DNA of 21,223 nt from Bacteroidota bacterium. GTDB lineage: Bacteria; Bacteroidota; Bacteroidia; Chitinophagales; Chitinophagaceae. Positions 7,842-15,723 of the stretch are shown in pieces (the stretch's first letter is position 1; each line of letters begins with the position of its first letter). The DNA is taken from positions 1 through 21,223 of the forward strand of contig JAGWPI010000339.1 in NCBI GenBank assembly GCA_028877005.1, given 5' to 3'. The notes under the pieces were generated by a model. That model worked only from the letters and a program-made list of their open reading frames with translations, ran no database searches and was not told the DNA's origin. Both the position numbers and the translations under genes were made by a program.

Positions 7842-8345
7842 TTAATCAACTGAAGAAACGGCTTTAAATGTATAATGCTTTTGAGAAAGATAACTAAAGA
7901 CCACTACAAATACTGTTGTAGCAATCTTGGCAGGTGTAGGATACCAATGCAATACCTCTATAAATAATTTTAAAAAGATATAGTTTAAAAACAAGCATCC
8001 CATTACCACCATAAAGTACTTTCGCAGCTGTACGGTTTTTTTGGCTTCAGTTTGCTGAAAAACTACATATCGGCTTAGGTAGAAGCCAACCGGAAAAGTA
8101 ACTGTAAAACTAAAAAGAAATGAAGCAATGGGGGCAGATATTAAAACAATAGGTGTTTGAACCGGCTTTTTCAAAAAAATATAATTGTATGCTATAAAAA
8201 ACAAACTAATATCGGTTAGTGTATTAAAACCACCGCAAGCTGCATATCTAAATGTTTGCAATGGCATAATTTTTTTAAACCAAGGATAAAACCAATCAAT
8301 TAACTTTAATATGGCACCGCTTATATAATTGTGTATACGCCTCAT
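7842..8345 (-). CDS. GtrA-like membrane protein
   Basis: A 167-residue integral membrane protein of the GtrA family, whose members help move lipid-linked sugars across the inner membrane or take part in cell-surface polysaccharide synthesis. The signature FRYAACGGFNTLTD opens the first membrane helix at about residues 32-45. Four helices are visible, at about 33-56, 65-90, 109-131 and 139-155, and the family ending SQKHYTFK is present. The longest frame starts at a GTG 21 nt earlier and would add LPSPPF; I chose the ATG because that extension is not helix-like and would run close to the divergent argS promoter. No glycosyltransferase partner is adjacent, so the cargo is unknown. Confidence 0.85.
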   Translation of the reverse strand: MRRIHNYISGAILKLIDWFYPWFKKIMPLQTFRYAACGGFNTLTDISLFFIAYNYIFLKKPVQTPIVLISAPIASFLFSFTVTFPVGFYLSRYVVFQQTEAKKTVQLRKYFMVVMGCLFLNYIFLKLFIEVLHWYPTPAKIATTVFVVVFSYLSQKHYTFKAVSSVD

Positions 8346-8376
8346 AAACGGCGGCGAAGGTAGCACATAAATCCTT

Positions 8377-8384
8377 TAGATTTG
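8377..8384 (+). promoter_or_regulatory. Promoter -7 element of argS
   Basis: TAGATTTG matches the Bacteroidota TAnnTTTG exactly. No good TTTG is seen at -33. The distance from this box to the second ATG of argS (19 nt) is close to the box-to-gene distances of yceD, the DUF2130 gene and the tRNA (19-25 nt). The first ATG would leave almost no leader. Confidence 0.6.
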
Positions 8385-8403
8385 CAGACCCAAAATGTTA
8401 ATA

Positions 8404-10191
8404 ATGCATATTGTAGATACCATTAAAGCGCATACAGCTTCTGCCCTTCAACAGTTATTTCAGCACACTAGTTCACCAGAACAAGTGCTAGTAAATGAAA
8501 CAAAGTCGGAATTTTCTGGCGATTATACGATTGTACTATTTGCTTTCACCAAAACTTTGCAGGTGTCGCCCAACCAACTTGGCGAAAAAATTGGCCAATA
8601 TTTATTAAATAATTATTCCGAAATTTTTGCTGACTATAACCTTATTAAAGGATTTTTAAATATAACTATTCAACCGGCATATTGGCAGCAATTTCTAAAC
8701 AAAAACTGGCAAAATGTTCATTATGGAATAGCCCAATCTAAAAATGAGAAGATATTGGTAGAATATTCTTCGCCCAATACCAATAAGCCACTTCATTTAG
8801 GGCATTTAAGAAACAACTTTCTGGGTTGGGGCATTGCCGCCATTTTAGAAGCCAATGGCTATGAAGTTATTAAAACCTGTATTGTTAATGATAGGGGTAT
8901 ACATATTTGCAAAAGCATGGTAGCATGGTTAAAATTAGGAAATGGTGCCACACCAGAAACCACAAATACCAAAGGAGATCATTTTGTTGGAAAATACTAT
9001 GTTTTATTCAATGATTTATATAAAAAAGAAGTAACAAGTTTAATGGCAGCTGGGCAAAATCGTGAAGAAGCCGAAAAAAATGCACCTATTATGCAAGAAG
9101 CTCAGCAAATGCTTGTACAATGGGAAGCCGGGCATCCGGAAGTAATTGCTTTATGGAAAAAAATGAACGAATGGGTTTACAAAGGTTTTAATGAAACTTA
9201 TCAAAAAATTGGTAGCGATTTTCAAAAAATTTATTATGAAAGTGAAACCTATATTTTAGGTAAAAAATTAATTGAGGAAGGTTTGGCCAAAAAAGTATTT
9301 TATACAAAAGCAGATGGCAGTGTATGGATTGATTTAACTGCAGAAGGCTTGGATGAAAAAATAGTGCAACGTAAAGATGGAACCTCAGTGTATATTACAC
9401 AAGATATTGGCTTAGCTGAACAACGGGAAGCAGAATTTCATCCTTCCAAAACAATATATGTTGTAGGCGATGAGCAAAATTATCATTTTAAAGTATTAAA
9501 ACTTATTTGCGAAAAATTAGGCTTGCCCTCTGCTCAACAAATTTATCATTTAAGTTATGGTATGGTCGAATTGCCTAACGGAAAAATGAAAAGCAGAGAA
9601 GGAACCGTTGTTGACGCAGATGATATAGTAGCAGAAATGATAGCAATTGCCCAACAAAAAACGGAAGAATTGGGAAAAGTAAATGATTTTACTGCAGAAG
9701 AATTACAACAATTATATCACACCATTGGATTAGGCGCTTTAAAATTTTTCTTATTACGAGTTGATCCCAAAAAGAAAATGATTTTTAATCCGGAAGAAAG
9801 TATTGATTTTCATGGATTCACTGGGCCATTTATTCAATACACTTATGCCAGAATTAAAAGTATTTTAAGAAAAATTGAACAACAACCGTTGCCAAGTACA
9901 ACATTATCCAATACAGTTCAAATGAGCAAATTAGAAACAGAAATGCTGAAATTATTAGAACAGTTTCCCGGATTTATTGCCGATGCTGCCAACAATTTAA
10001 ACCCTTCTGTATTAGCCATTTATGTTTTTAATTTATCAAAAACATTCAATTCATTTTATGTTGATCATCCTATTGCACAAGAAACCAATCAATCACAAAA
10101 ACAATTTAGAATACAATTAGCCACACTTACTGCACAAGTTATTAAAACTGCCCTGCAATTATTAGGTATACAAGTGCCTGAACGTATGTAA
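8404..10191 (+). CDS. argS: Arginyl-tRNA synthetase
   Basis: A class I synthetase that charges tRNA-Arg with arginine using ATP. The 595 residues begin with the N-terminal ArgS additional domain that recognises the D-loop (about 1-105). The Rossmann catalytic core follows, with SSPNTNKPLHLGHLRN containing the HIGH motif as HLGH, then GKMKSREG as the KMSKS loop, and a C-terminal DALR anticodon-binding helical domain (from about FIQYTYARIKS to the end). Length is typical. Two in-frame ATGs lie nine bases apart; the second is chosen because the -7 box would leave only a few leader bases for the first. It is divergent from the GtrA-like gene. The next element, tRNA-Leu, has its own promoter. Confidence 0.96.
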   Translation: MHIVDTIKAHTASALQQLFQHTSSPEQVLVNETKSEFSGDYTIVLFAFTKTLQVSPNQLGEKIGQYLLNNYSEIFADYNLIKGFLNITIQPAYWQQFLNKNWQNVHYGIAQSKNEKILVEYSSPNTNKPLHLGHLRNNFLGWGIAAILEANGYEVIKTCIVNDRGIHICKSMVAWLKLGNGATPETTNTKGDHFVGKYYVLFNDLYKKEVTSLMAAGQNREEAEKNAPIMQEAQQMLVQWEAGHPEVIALWKKMNEWVYKGFNETYQKIGSDFQKIYYESETYILGKKLIEEGLAKKVFYTKADGSVWIDLTAEGLDEKIVQRKDGTSVYITQDIGLAEQREAEFHPSKTIYVVGDEQNYHFKVLKLICEKLGLPSAQQIYHLSYGMVELPNGKMKSREGTVVDADDIVAEMIAIAQQKTEELGKVNDFTAEELQQLYHTIGLGALKFFLLRVDPKKKMIFNPEESIDFHGFTGPFIQYTYARIKSILRKIEQQPLPSTTLSNTVQMSKLETEMLKLLEQFPGFIADAANNLNPSVLAIYVFNLSKTFNSFYVDHPIAQETNQSQKQFRIQLATLTAQVIKTALQLLGIQVPERM

Positions 10192-10220
10192 AAATAAAAG
10201 CAATTTTGCTTAAAACTAAA

Positions 10221-10251
10221 TTGCAAGAAAAAAAGCAAATACTTACTTTTG
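10221..10251 (+). promoter_or_regulatory. Promoter of tRNA-Leu
   Basis: TTG (10221-10223) and an exact TAnnTTTG box, TACTTTTG (10244-10251), are separated by 20 nt. This fits the Bacteroidota -33/-7 layout. The mature tRNA starts 20 nt after the box. Confidence 0.7.
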
Positions 10252-10270
10252 CGATCCATCATTATTAACC

Positions 10271-10354
10271 GCGGAGGTGGCGAAATTGGTAGACGCACTA
10301 CTTTGAGGTGGTAGCGCCTTCATCGGCGTGGGAGTTCGAATCTCCTCTTCCGCA
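10271..10354 (+). tRNA. tRNA-Leu (anticodon GAG)
   Basis: A class II tRNA of 84 nt without an encoded CCA. Acceptor GCGGAGG pairs with CTTCCGC (one G-U pair), with A as discriminator base. The anticodon arm CTACT/GGTAG carries the loop TTGAGGT, anticodon GAG at 10305-10307, reading CUC and CUU. The long variable arm CGCC-TTCATC-GGCG is typical of leucine tRNA. The T-arm has GGGAG-TTCGAAT-CTCCT. Because CCA is missing, the end must be added by nucleotidyltransferase. Confidence 0.97.
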
Positions 10355-10362
10355 CTTCCAAT

Positions 10363-10406
10363 GCATAAAAACCATTGTTCCTAAAACAGTGGTTTTTATG
10401 CTTTTA
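10363..10406 (+). terminator. Intrinsic terminator after tRNA-Leu
   Basis: GCATAAAAACCA (10363-10374) pairs with TGGTTTTTATGC (10390-10401). The pairing continues inward to a 17-bp stem with one G-U pair and a 5-nt loop, followed by TTTTACTTTT. This is the longest and clearest terminator in the window. Confidence 0.93.
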
Positions 10407-10452
10407 CTTTTATATTACTGAATAGCCCCTCCTCACCCTTTTATTTTATAGT

Positions 10453-10460
10453 TACATTTG
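10453..10460 (+). promoter_or_regulatory. Promoter -7 element of the DUF2130 operon
   Basis: TACATTTG is an exact TAnnTTTG box 25 nt ahead of the ATG. No clear -33 TTTG is visible, so strength is uncertain. Confidence 0.55.
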
Positions 10461-10485
10461 TTCAGAAATAAAAAACTAAGCATAT

Positions 10486-11742
10486 ATGTCATCGTTCATT
10501 ATTACTTGTCCAAAATGCAATCATCAGTTTGAACCCGGCGATACCATTAGAGAAGAAATTCAAAACGAATTGCGCAAAAAAATGGTAGAATGGCAAAAAA
10601 CAAAAGATGAAGAATATAATAACAAAGTAGCTACATTACAAAAACTATTAGAAAATAAAGAAACTGAATTTAATAAAATTTTAATAGAACAAAAACAAAA
10701 ATTGCAAGCTGAATTAGAAATCAATATTCAGCAACGTATTGCTGCAGATTATGAAAACAAATTGCAATTTTTACAAAAAAGTGAAGCCGAAACCAAGGAA
10801 AAATTAAAAATTGCCAATGAAAAAGAATTACAGTTTTTGCAAAAAGAACAAGCACTTCAACAAAAAGAAACTGAACTAGAACTTACCCTACAACGTAAAC
10901 TTATTGATGAAAGAGAAAAAATAAAACAAGAAATACTACAAGTAGAAAATGAAAAAATAAACTTAAAAGAGGAACAGTACCAACTGCGCATGAAAGAACT
11001 TGAAAAGCAAATTGAAGACCAAAAAAAATTAGTGGATGAAATGAAACGCAGAGCAGAACAAGGCTCTATGCAATTACAGGGCGAAGTACAAGAATTGCTG
11101 TTAGAAGAACTATTAAGAAATACATTTCCTTTTGATATTGTAAATGAAGTAGGAAAAGGTGTAAAAGGAGCAGACTGCATTCAAACAGTTCGTAATCAAA
11201 CAGCACAAACTTGTGGTAAAATTATTTATGAAAGTAAACGCACAAAAGATTTTAATAAAGAGTGGATAGAGAAAATGAAAATAGATATGCGCAGTTTAGG
11301 CGCCGATATAGCCGTATTAGTTACCCAAGCCATGCCAAAAGATATGGACCGATTTGGAGAAAAAGAAGGTGTTTATATCTGTACTTTTAACGAAGTAAGA
11401 AGTGTGGCGTTATTACTAAGAAATGCGCTCATTAAAATTGCCGAAGCCAAAAAAAGCCAAGAAAATAAGGGTGAAAAAATGACTATGTTATACGATTACC
11501 TTACTGGTGCTGAGTTCAGTGAGCAATGGAAAGCCATTAGTGAAGGATTTATGCAAATGAAACTATCTATTCAACAGGAAAAAGTAGCTATGGAAAAAAT
11601 ATGGAAAGCAAGAGAAAAACAATTAGAAAAAGTATTACTAAATGCAGCACACATAAAAGGATCTGTAGAAGGTATAGCAGGAAGTGGTACAGTAAATCTT
11701 AATTTAATAGACGAAGACCCCAACCTTTTATTACCCGATTAA
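10486..11742 (+). CDS. DUF2130 protein, coiled coil plus PD-(D/E)XK-like domain
   Basis: A 418-residue cytoplasmic protein of unknown role. Residues 1-20 hold a half zinc-ribbon-like CPKCNHQF (C8, C11). Residues about 22-195 are a long charged coiled coil rich in Glu, Lys and Gln. The DUF2130 domain follows at about 196-330. Within it E207/E208, D230 in GADCIQ, and E249-x-K251 in YESKRTK are placed like the acidic residues and lysine of PD-(D/E)XK nucleases. I infer a nuclease fold from that pattern; activity is not proven. A second helical segment covers about 340-390. The kinase-fold gene starts 9 nt downstream, so the two are surely co-transcribed. Related proteins are widespread and poorly studied. 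Confidence 0.85.
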   Translation: MSSFIITCPKCNHQFEPGDTIREEIQNELRKKMVEWQKTKDEEYNNKVATLQKLLENKETEFNKILIEQKQKLQAELEINIQQRIAADYENKLQFLQKSEAETKEKLKIANEKELQFLQKEQALQQKETELELTLQRKLIDEREKIKQEILQVENEKINLKEEQYQLRMKELEKQIEDQKKLVDEMKRRAEQGSMQLQGEVQELLLEELLRNTFPFDIVNEVGKGVKGADCIQTVRNQTAQTCGKIIYESKRTKDFNKEWIEKMKIDMRSLGADIAVLVTQAMPKDMDRFGEKEGVYICTFNEVRSVALLLRNALIKIAEAKKSQENKGEKMTMLYDYLTGAEFSEQWKAISEGFMQMKLSIQQEKVAMEKIWKAREKQLEKVLLNAAHIKGSVEGIAGSGTVNLNLIDEDPNLLLPD

Positions 11743-11751
11743 ATACCGGTT

Positions 11752-12852
11752 ATGTTAAAAAGTAACACCGAAACTACCGAAAATTTTTATAAGCCCAGCC
11801 GCAAAAAGCCTATTTATCCTATTCAAAAAGGATTAAAACACTATTTAATGCGTTTTGGAAGAGAATTACAGTTACCTGCACTTTATAATGATTTAACCCG
11901 TTTTACTTACACCCTGCCTATTAGAGATAAAAATGGGAAAGATACATTTTGGGAGAGTGCAATTTATGATATGCGTGATTTGGAATTTTTAAAAGAAAAC
12001 CTAGTAAAAAATTATGCTATTTTAAAAACAAAAGGAGATTTTAGTTTCATCAATCATTTAGATGTGGCTGGTATAGATTTTTGCTATTTTGGCAACAGTC
12101 AGCCTTTTAGAATTAGAATTATCAATAAATTTAATGATAATCAAGATCATTACTATATTAAACAGGCCGATGCCAGCCGTGTTTATGGTCTTGAATTAGA
12201 ACACTTGCTTTCGCCAAACCGTATTACTTATTTTACAAGTAAAAACACATTAATAGAAGAACATATACCTGGCATACCCGGCGATAAATTTATCAGTGAT
12301 TATTTATATCAACCCAATTTAAATGCCGTTCGATTAGCCAAAGAATTTGTGAAATTTAATGAACGTTGTTTTACACATTTATTGGGCGATATGCGGAGTT
12401 ATAATTTTGTGGTAAACATGATCCCCGATATAGAAGGCTATCAGTATCGTATTAGGGCAATTGATTTTGACCAACAATCATATGAAGGAAGAAAAAATTT
12501 ATACCTTCCCCAATTTTTTAAGGAAAATAATGCCTTTGTTGCACTAGTATCAAAATACTTGAATCAGGAATCTATTGCCCAATATCAGGCAGAAGAAAAA
12601 ACATTAATGGCGTTTAGACTTTCATCGGCCAAATATCGCATAAAGGAATTATTAGATATAATGAGTATGGATGCTATCTCTAAGCAAGATAAAATAGACC
12701 AATTAAAACAAGAATTATTTGTTCATTTTAATCAACCACTTTTTTTAAAAACACAAACAATGGGGCAAATTGTAAAAATGCAACTAAAACAAAACCTGCG
12801 AAAAAGTTTGGCATTAATACCCAAACAAGCCACACCGGGCAAACTATTATAA
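11752..12852 (+). CDS. Unrecognised protein with kinase-fold (APH-like) motifs
   Basis: I know no named family for this 366-residue protein. Its layout nevertheless follows the protein-kinase/aminoglycoside-phosphotransferase fold: a possible ATP-anchoring lysine K137 in YYIKQAD, a helix acid at E148 or E150, a hinge-like EEHIPGIPGDK (169-179), then LGDMRSYN with D213 and N218 spaced as in the HGDxxxxN catalytic loop, and AIDFDQQ with D238 or D240 as metal ligand. No glycine-rich loop is obvious, so it may be divergent or inactive. The N-terminal 100 residues (HYLMRFGRELQLPALYNDL) and the basic C-terminal 60 residues are extra. There is no signal peptide. It is coupled to the DUF2130 gene, and its last 6 nt overlap the facing transferase gene. 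Confidence 0.7.
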   Translation: MLKSNTETTENFYKPSRKKPIYPIQKGLKHYLMRFGRELQLPALYNDLTRFTYTLPIRDKNGKDTFWESAIYDMRDLEFLKENLVKNYAILKTKGDFSFINHLDVAGIDFCYFGNSQPFRIRIINKFNDNQDHYYIKQADASRVYGLELEHLLSPNRITYFTSKNTLIEEHIPGIPGDKFISDYLYQPNLNAVRLAKEFVKFNERCFTHLLGDMRSYNFVVNMIPDIEGYQYRIRAIDFDQQSYEGRKNLYLPQFFKENNAFVALVSKYLNQESIAQYQAEEKTLMAFRLSSAKYRIKELLDIMSMDAISKQDKIDQLKQELFVHFNQPLFLKTQTMGQIVKMQLKQNLRKSLALIPKQATPGKLL

Positions 12853-13473
12853 AGGCTCAGAATGTAACCATACCAAACATAATTGTTGCAAAAAACGATA
12901 ATGTAATAAAAGTGGTTGGTGTATGTTTTTATTCTGAAAACTGGCATGAAGTGTTTGTGAAATGGCATCCATCCCTTCAATACGTAACATAGTTTTAAAG
13001 TCAATTTTCCCCAATCCCCACCATTTGTACATTGCTTCTTTGGCACTCCATAGTACGGTAGTAGTAGCAATTAAATCCCCACCATATCGCACAAATAAAA
13101 ACTCCTCCTTGTGCATGAACTTGGTACTAATATGTACAATTTTTTCCTGCGGTAATTCAATATCAATTCCTACTCTTTCATTTCGGCTTACAATAGCTGC
13201 TACAAAATTACCACAATGCGAAATAGAAAAATGGTATTGTTCATCAGGCAAATAAGGCTTTCTGGTACTGGCAATTACAATCTCTTCATATGGAAAATCA
13301 TCAAATAAAAAAGGCAATAAATACCTGCCTGCAGCATGTTGCAACTGTTTATGCGGATGCGTAATAGTTTGTTGTATAGGAATGGTTTTCAAAAAAAAAT
13401 CTAATGGTTCAGTAATATGCCAAATAGCTAAACGGGTATTTTGGTTAATATTTTGTTGATAAAATAAGGGCAT
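12847..13473 (-). CDS. 4'-phosphopantetheinyl transferase superfamily protein
   Basis: This enzyme moves 4'-phosphopantetheine from CoA to a serine of acyl- or peptidyl-carrier proteins, making the holo form. Of the 208 residues, GIDIE (102-106; metal ligands D104 and E106) and LWSAKEAMYKWW (141-152; K145, E146) are the two signature motifs. ISHCGNFVAA (84-93) corresponds to the usual SHS region. The length fits the Sfp/AcpT-like two-repeat group rather than the short AcpS. The longest frame starts 17 codons earlier at a GTG; I chose the ATG that begins MPLFYQQN. No carrier protein or synthase cluster is adjacent, so the target may be the fatty-acid carrier protein or a remote polyketide or peptide system. 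Confidence 0.88.
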   Translation of the reverse strand: MPLFYQQNINQNTRLAIWHITEPLDFFLKTIPIQQTITHPHKQLQHAAGRYLLPFLFDDFPYEEIVIASTRKPYLPDEQYHFSISHCGNFVAAIVSRNERVGIDIELPQEKIVHISTKFMHKEEFLFVRYGGDLIATTTVLWSAKEAMYKWWGLGKIDFKTMLRIEGMDAISQTLHASFQNKNIHQPLLLHYRFLQQLCLVWLHSEPL

Positions 13474-13530
13474 ATTTAAAAGAATAGTTCTTTGTGCAGA
13501 ATTACGAATTATATTGCAGTACACAATGTA

Positions 13531-13569
13531 TTACTTTAAAAAAACAATTGAATTATTTTTTTAAAGTAA
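13531..13569. repeat. Perfect 14-bp inverted repeat between two divergent genes
   Basis: TTACTTTAAAAAAA (13531-13544) and TTTTTTTAAAGTAA (13556-13569) are exact reverse complements with an 11-bp spacer that itself contains CAATTG. The dyad sits between the phosphopantetheinyl transferase start and dcd. It could be an operator for either gene or a leader hairpin for dcd. It has no G/C-rich stem, so I do not call it a terminator. Confidence 0.6.
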
Positions 13570-13598
13570 AATCAAAACCTTTAAACGCATCAACACAT

Positions 13599-14135
13599 AT
13601 GATTTTATCTGATACGCGCATTTTAGAAGAAATGGAAAAAGGCACCATTAAAATAGTCCCCTTCATTGCCGACTGTTTAGGGAGCAATAGTTATGATGTA
13701 CATCTTGGAGATACTTTGGCCACTTATAAAGACCATATTTTAGATGCCAAACAACACAATACAATTGAATATTTTGAAATTCCAGATGATGGGTTTGTGC
13801 TCTACCCTCACATATTCTATTTAGGTGTTACAGCAGAATACACGGAAACACATGCACATGTACCTTTTTTAGAAGGCAAATCATCTACCGGACGGTTAGG
13901 CATTGATATTCATGCTACCGCCGGAAAAGGCGATGTTGGTTTTTGCGGAAACTGGACTTTAGAAATATCAGTAAAGCAACCTGTAAAAATATACAAGGGA
14001 ATGCCCATTGGACAACTAATTTACTTCCCTGTAGATGGTAATATAGCTGTAAAATATAATCAAAAAGCTAATGCAAAATATAGCCATCAACCCAACAAAC
14101 CTATTGAAAGCATGATGTGGAAAAACAAATTTTAA
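13599..14135 (+). CDS. dcd: dCTP deaminase
   Basis: This enzyme converts dCTP to dUTP plus ammonia, feeding thymidylate synthesis. The 178-residue length from this ATG is what the family expects, and MILSDTRILEEMEKG is the usual start. The frame continues upstream to a farther ATG, but that would add 35 unrelated residues and read through the inverted repeat. The active-site block GKSSTGRLG (93-101) supplies S95/S96 and R99, and TLEIS (120-124) supplies the catalytic E122. HATAGKGDVGF lies between them. Position 94 is Lys where the E. coli enzyme has Arg. Whether it also hydrolyses dUTP, as the bifunctional forms do, cannot be settled here. Its stop overlaps the facing tspO stop. Confidence 0.93.
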   Translation: MILSDTRILEEMEKGTIKIVPFIADCLGSNSYDVHLGDTLATYKDHILDAKQHNTIEYFEIPDDGFVLYPHIFYLGVTAEYTETHAHVPFLEGKSSTGRLGIDIHATAGKGDVGFCGNWTLEISVKQPVKIYKGMPIGQLIYFPVDGNIAVKYNQKANAKYSHQPNKPIESMMWKNKF

Positions 14136-14605
14136 TTTAAAATATAAATAGCTGCATTTAATATGGTAGCAAAACTTACCCATAATAAATATGGTACTAA
14201 TAACCAGGCTGCCCATTTTTGAATGGGAAAACTATATTTAATTGTTAATACAATCAAACCCCACATCCCCAAAATTTCGGCTAGAGCCCAACCGGTTTTA
14301 TGTAAATAGAAAAAAATAAATGACCAAGCCAAATTGAATATAAACTGTAAAATAAAAAAAAGCAAAGCCATATTTTTTGTTAATGATGATTTACTATTCC
14401 ACAGTAAATAAAAGGATATACCCATTAATGCATATAACAGCGTCCAAACCGGTGCAAAAATTACATTTGGTGGATTGAAAAAAGGTTTTTGCAGTTGGGC
14501 ATACCAAGTAGTAATTTGCGAAGCGGTTACAATACCACTTAAAGCACCTAATGCCATAATTATCAACACTGATAATATTAGTTTAAAAGCATTAAATTTT
14601 TCCAT
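14132..14605 (-). CDS. tspO: TspO/MBR family membrane protein
   Basis: A 157-residue five-helix membrane protein. The family binds porphyrins and related tetrapyrroles and is tied to stress or light responses. Helices lie at about 8-27, 47-68, 78-98, 101-120 and 127-153. Family landmarks are KPFFNPPNVIFAPVWTLLY (40-58), the Trp-rich NLAWSFIFF (91-99) and the C-terminal PYLLWVSFATILNAAIY (138-154). The frame extends six codons to a TTG; the ATG giving MEKFNAFK is the better start. It begins 14 nt inside the end of the DUF3810 gene, which suggests translational coupling. Its TAA and the TAA of dcd share the palindrome TTAA. Confidence 0.92.
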   Translation of the reverse strand: MEKFNAFKLILSVLIIMALGALSGIVTASQITTWYAQLQKPFFNPPNVIFAPVWTLLYALMGISFYLLWNSKSSLTKNMALLFFILQFIFNLAWSFIFFYLHKTGWALAEILGMWGLIVLTIKYSFPIQKWAAWLLVPYLLWVSFATILNAAIYILN

Positions 14606-15680
14606 ATTTTTTTTGATATGCAATTAATAATCCCAACACCTCATTATAACTATTAATGCCATTCTTTTGTTGATTGGCCTTTAAATATACATCATATAAA
14701 TTCATTATTTGCGGGGCTATATCATTTTGTTCCTCCATAAAAAACTTATTCACCCTACTAAAATCATGTTTAACTAATGAATCTAGAGCAGGGCTAGCAT
14801 CAGGAAAAGTATTTCTCAATAGTAATTCATTAAATACATATTTATACAGTTCACTGTAACAAGAATAAGCAACATAAGCATTCCTCGATTCAATAGCTAC
14901 CAAATAACCTACAAAATTTGCCTCCTCCTCGCCTGCATAACCAATCTGGTGCGCCATTTCATGTAAAATTGTGTAAGGTATTAACAAACGAGGCATATCT
15001 GTTCTAATCTGTGCTTCTCCGGTAAACGGATTATAATATCCACCCCATCCAAAATATTTAGCATAGGGAGTAAATAAACTAGCCTTAATGCTTCTATTTT
15101 GGTAAAACAAAAATGGATGGAGTATAGCAGCTTGATTGTAATATTGTGGCGATTCTTTATATAAATCATTCAAAGCCGGAGTAGGCAAAATAGAATCAGC
15201 AGTTATTTGTTTTCTAAGTGTGTTTAATCTTAATGCTAAACTATCTCGTAAAACACATAATTCATCTGTGCTATAAGGCTGTACATTTAGTCCAAGCTGA
15301 TATGCAATACCCAGCCGATGATAATTCAAACCCCAACCTAACATAAACCATATATAAACTATGCTTCCAATTTTCAACAATCTTATCAATATTTTTTTTA
15401 GATAGCTAAAATTTTTTTGAACAAGCATTTTAGCCAACCTGTATAATGAATATCCAAAATACAAGGCAACTAAAATATACAACACATCACCAATGCTAAA
15501 TTTTATCCATCCTGTAAGACCTCTTAACATTTTAGCATAAAAGCCATAAAATTGAGTACTGTAAAATTTTTCTATAAAAAAGGGATGCAAACATGCCCAT
15601 TGAATGCCGCCAATTAGTAAAACCAACAATAACCACACAAAATTTTTCTTTATCCAAAACTTATTGATATGTAATTTCAT
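14592..15680 (-). CDS. DUF3810 protein, membrane-bound HExxH metallopeptidase-like
   Basis: A 362-residue protein of the Bacteroidota and Firmicutes DUF3810 family. Three N-terminal hydrophobic segments, at about 14-30, 60-84 and 98-117, anchor it in the membrane. The rest is a soluble domain with the zinc motif HEMAH (240-244), followed by GYAGEEEANFVGYL, in which one of E251-E253 can be the third zinc ligand. GWGGYYNPFTGEAQIRTDMP lies just before it. The pattern supports an active metallopeptidase, but no substrate is known to me. The gene is first in a two-gene unit with tspO. It is divergent from yceD across about 95 bp. An internal Lys/Leu-rich stretch (87-105) is likely the loop between membrane helices. 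Confidence 0.87.
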   Translation of the reverse strand: MKLHINKFWIKKNFVWLLLVLLIGGIQWACLHPFFIEKFYSTQFYGFYAKMLRGLTGWIKFSIGDVLYILVALYFGYSLYRLAKMLVQKNFSYLKKILIRLLKIGSIVYIWFMLGWGLNYHRLGIAYQLGLNVQPYSTDELCVLRDSLALRLNTLRKQITADSILPTPALNDLYKESPQYYNQAAILHPFLFYQNRSIKASLFTPYAKYFGWGGYYNPFTGEAQIRTDMPRLLIPYTILHEMAHQIGYAGEEEANFVGYLVAIESRNAYVAYSCYSELYKYVFNELLLRNTFPDASPALDSLVKHDFSRVNKFFMEEQNDIAPQIMNLYDVYLKANQQKNGINSYNEVLGLLIAYQKKYGKI

Positions 15681-15723
15681 GTTGTATTTTAAGAATAATA
15701 GAAAAGGGATTGAATAAATTCCT

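Noticed and set aside
10200..10227. Weak inverted repeats (AAGCA/TGCTT and GCAATTT/AAATTGC) after argS
   Set aside because: Short A/T stems with no T run; they overlap the tRNA promoter and are expected by chance at this base composition.
13494..13598. 35-codon upstream extension of dcd
   Set aside because: It reads through the perfect inverted repeat and gives sequence unlike dCTP deaminases, whose usual start and length fit the internal ATG.
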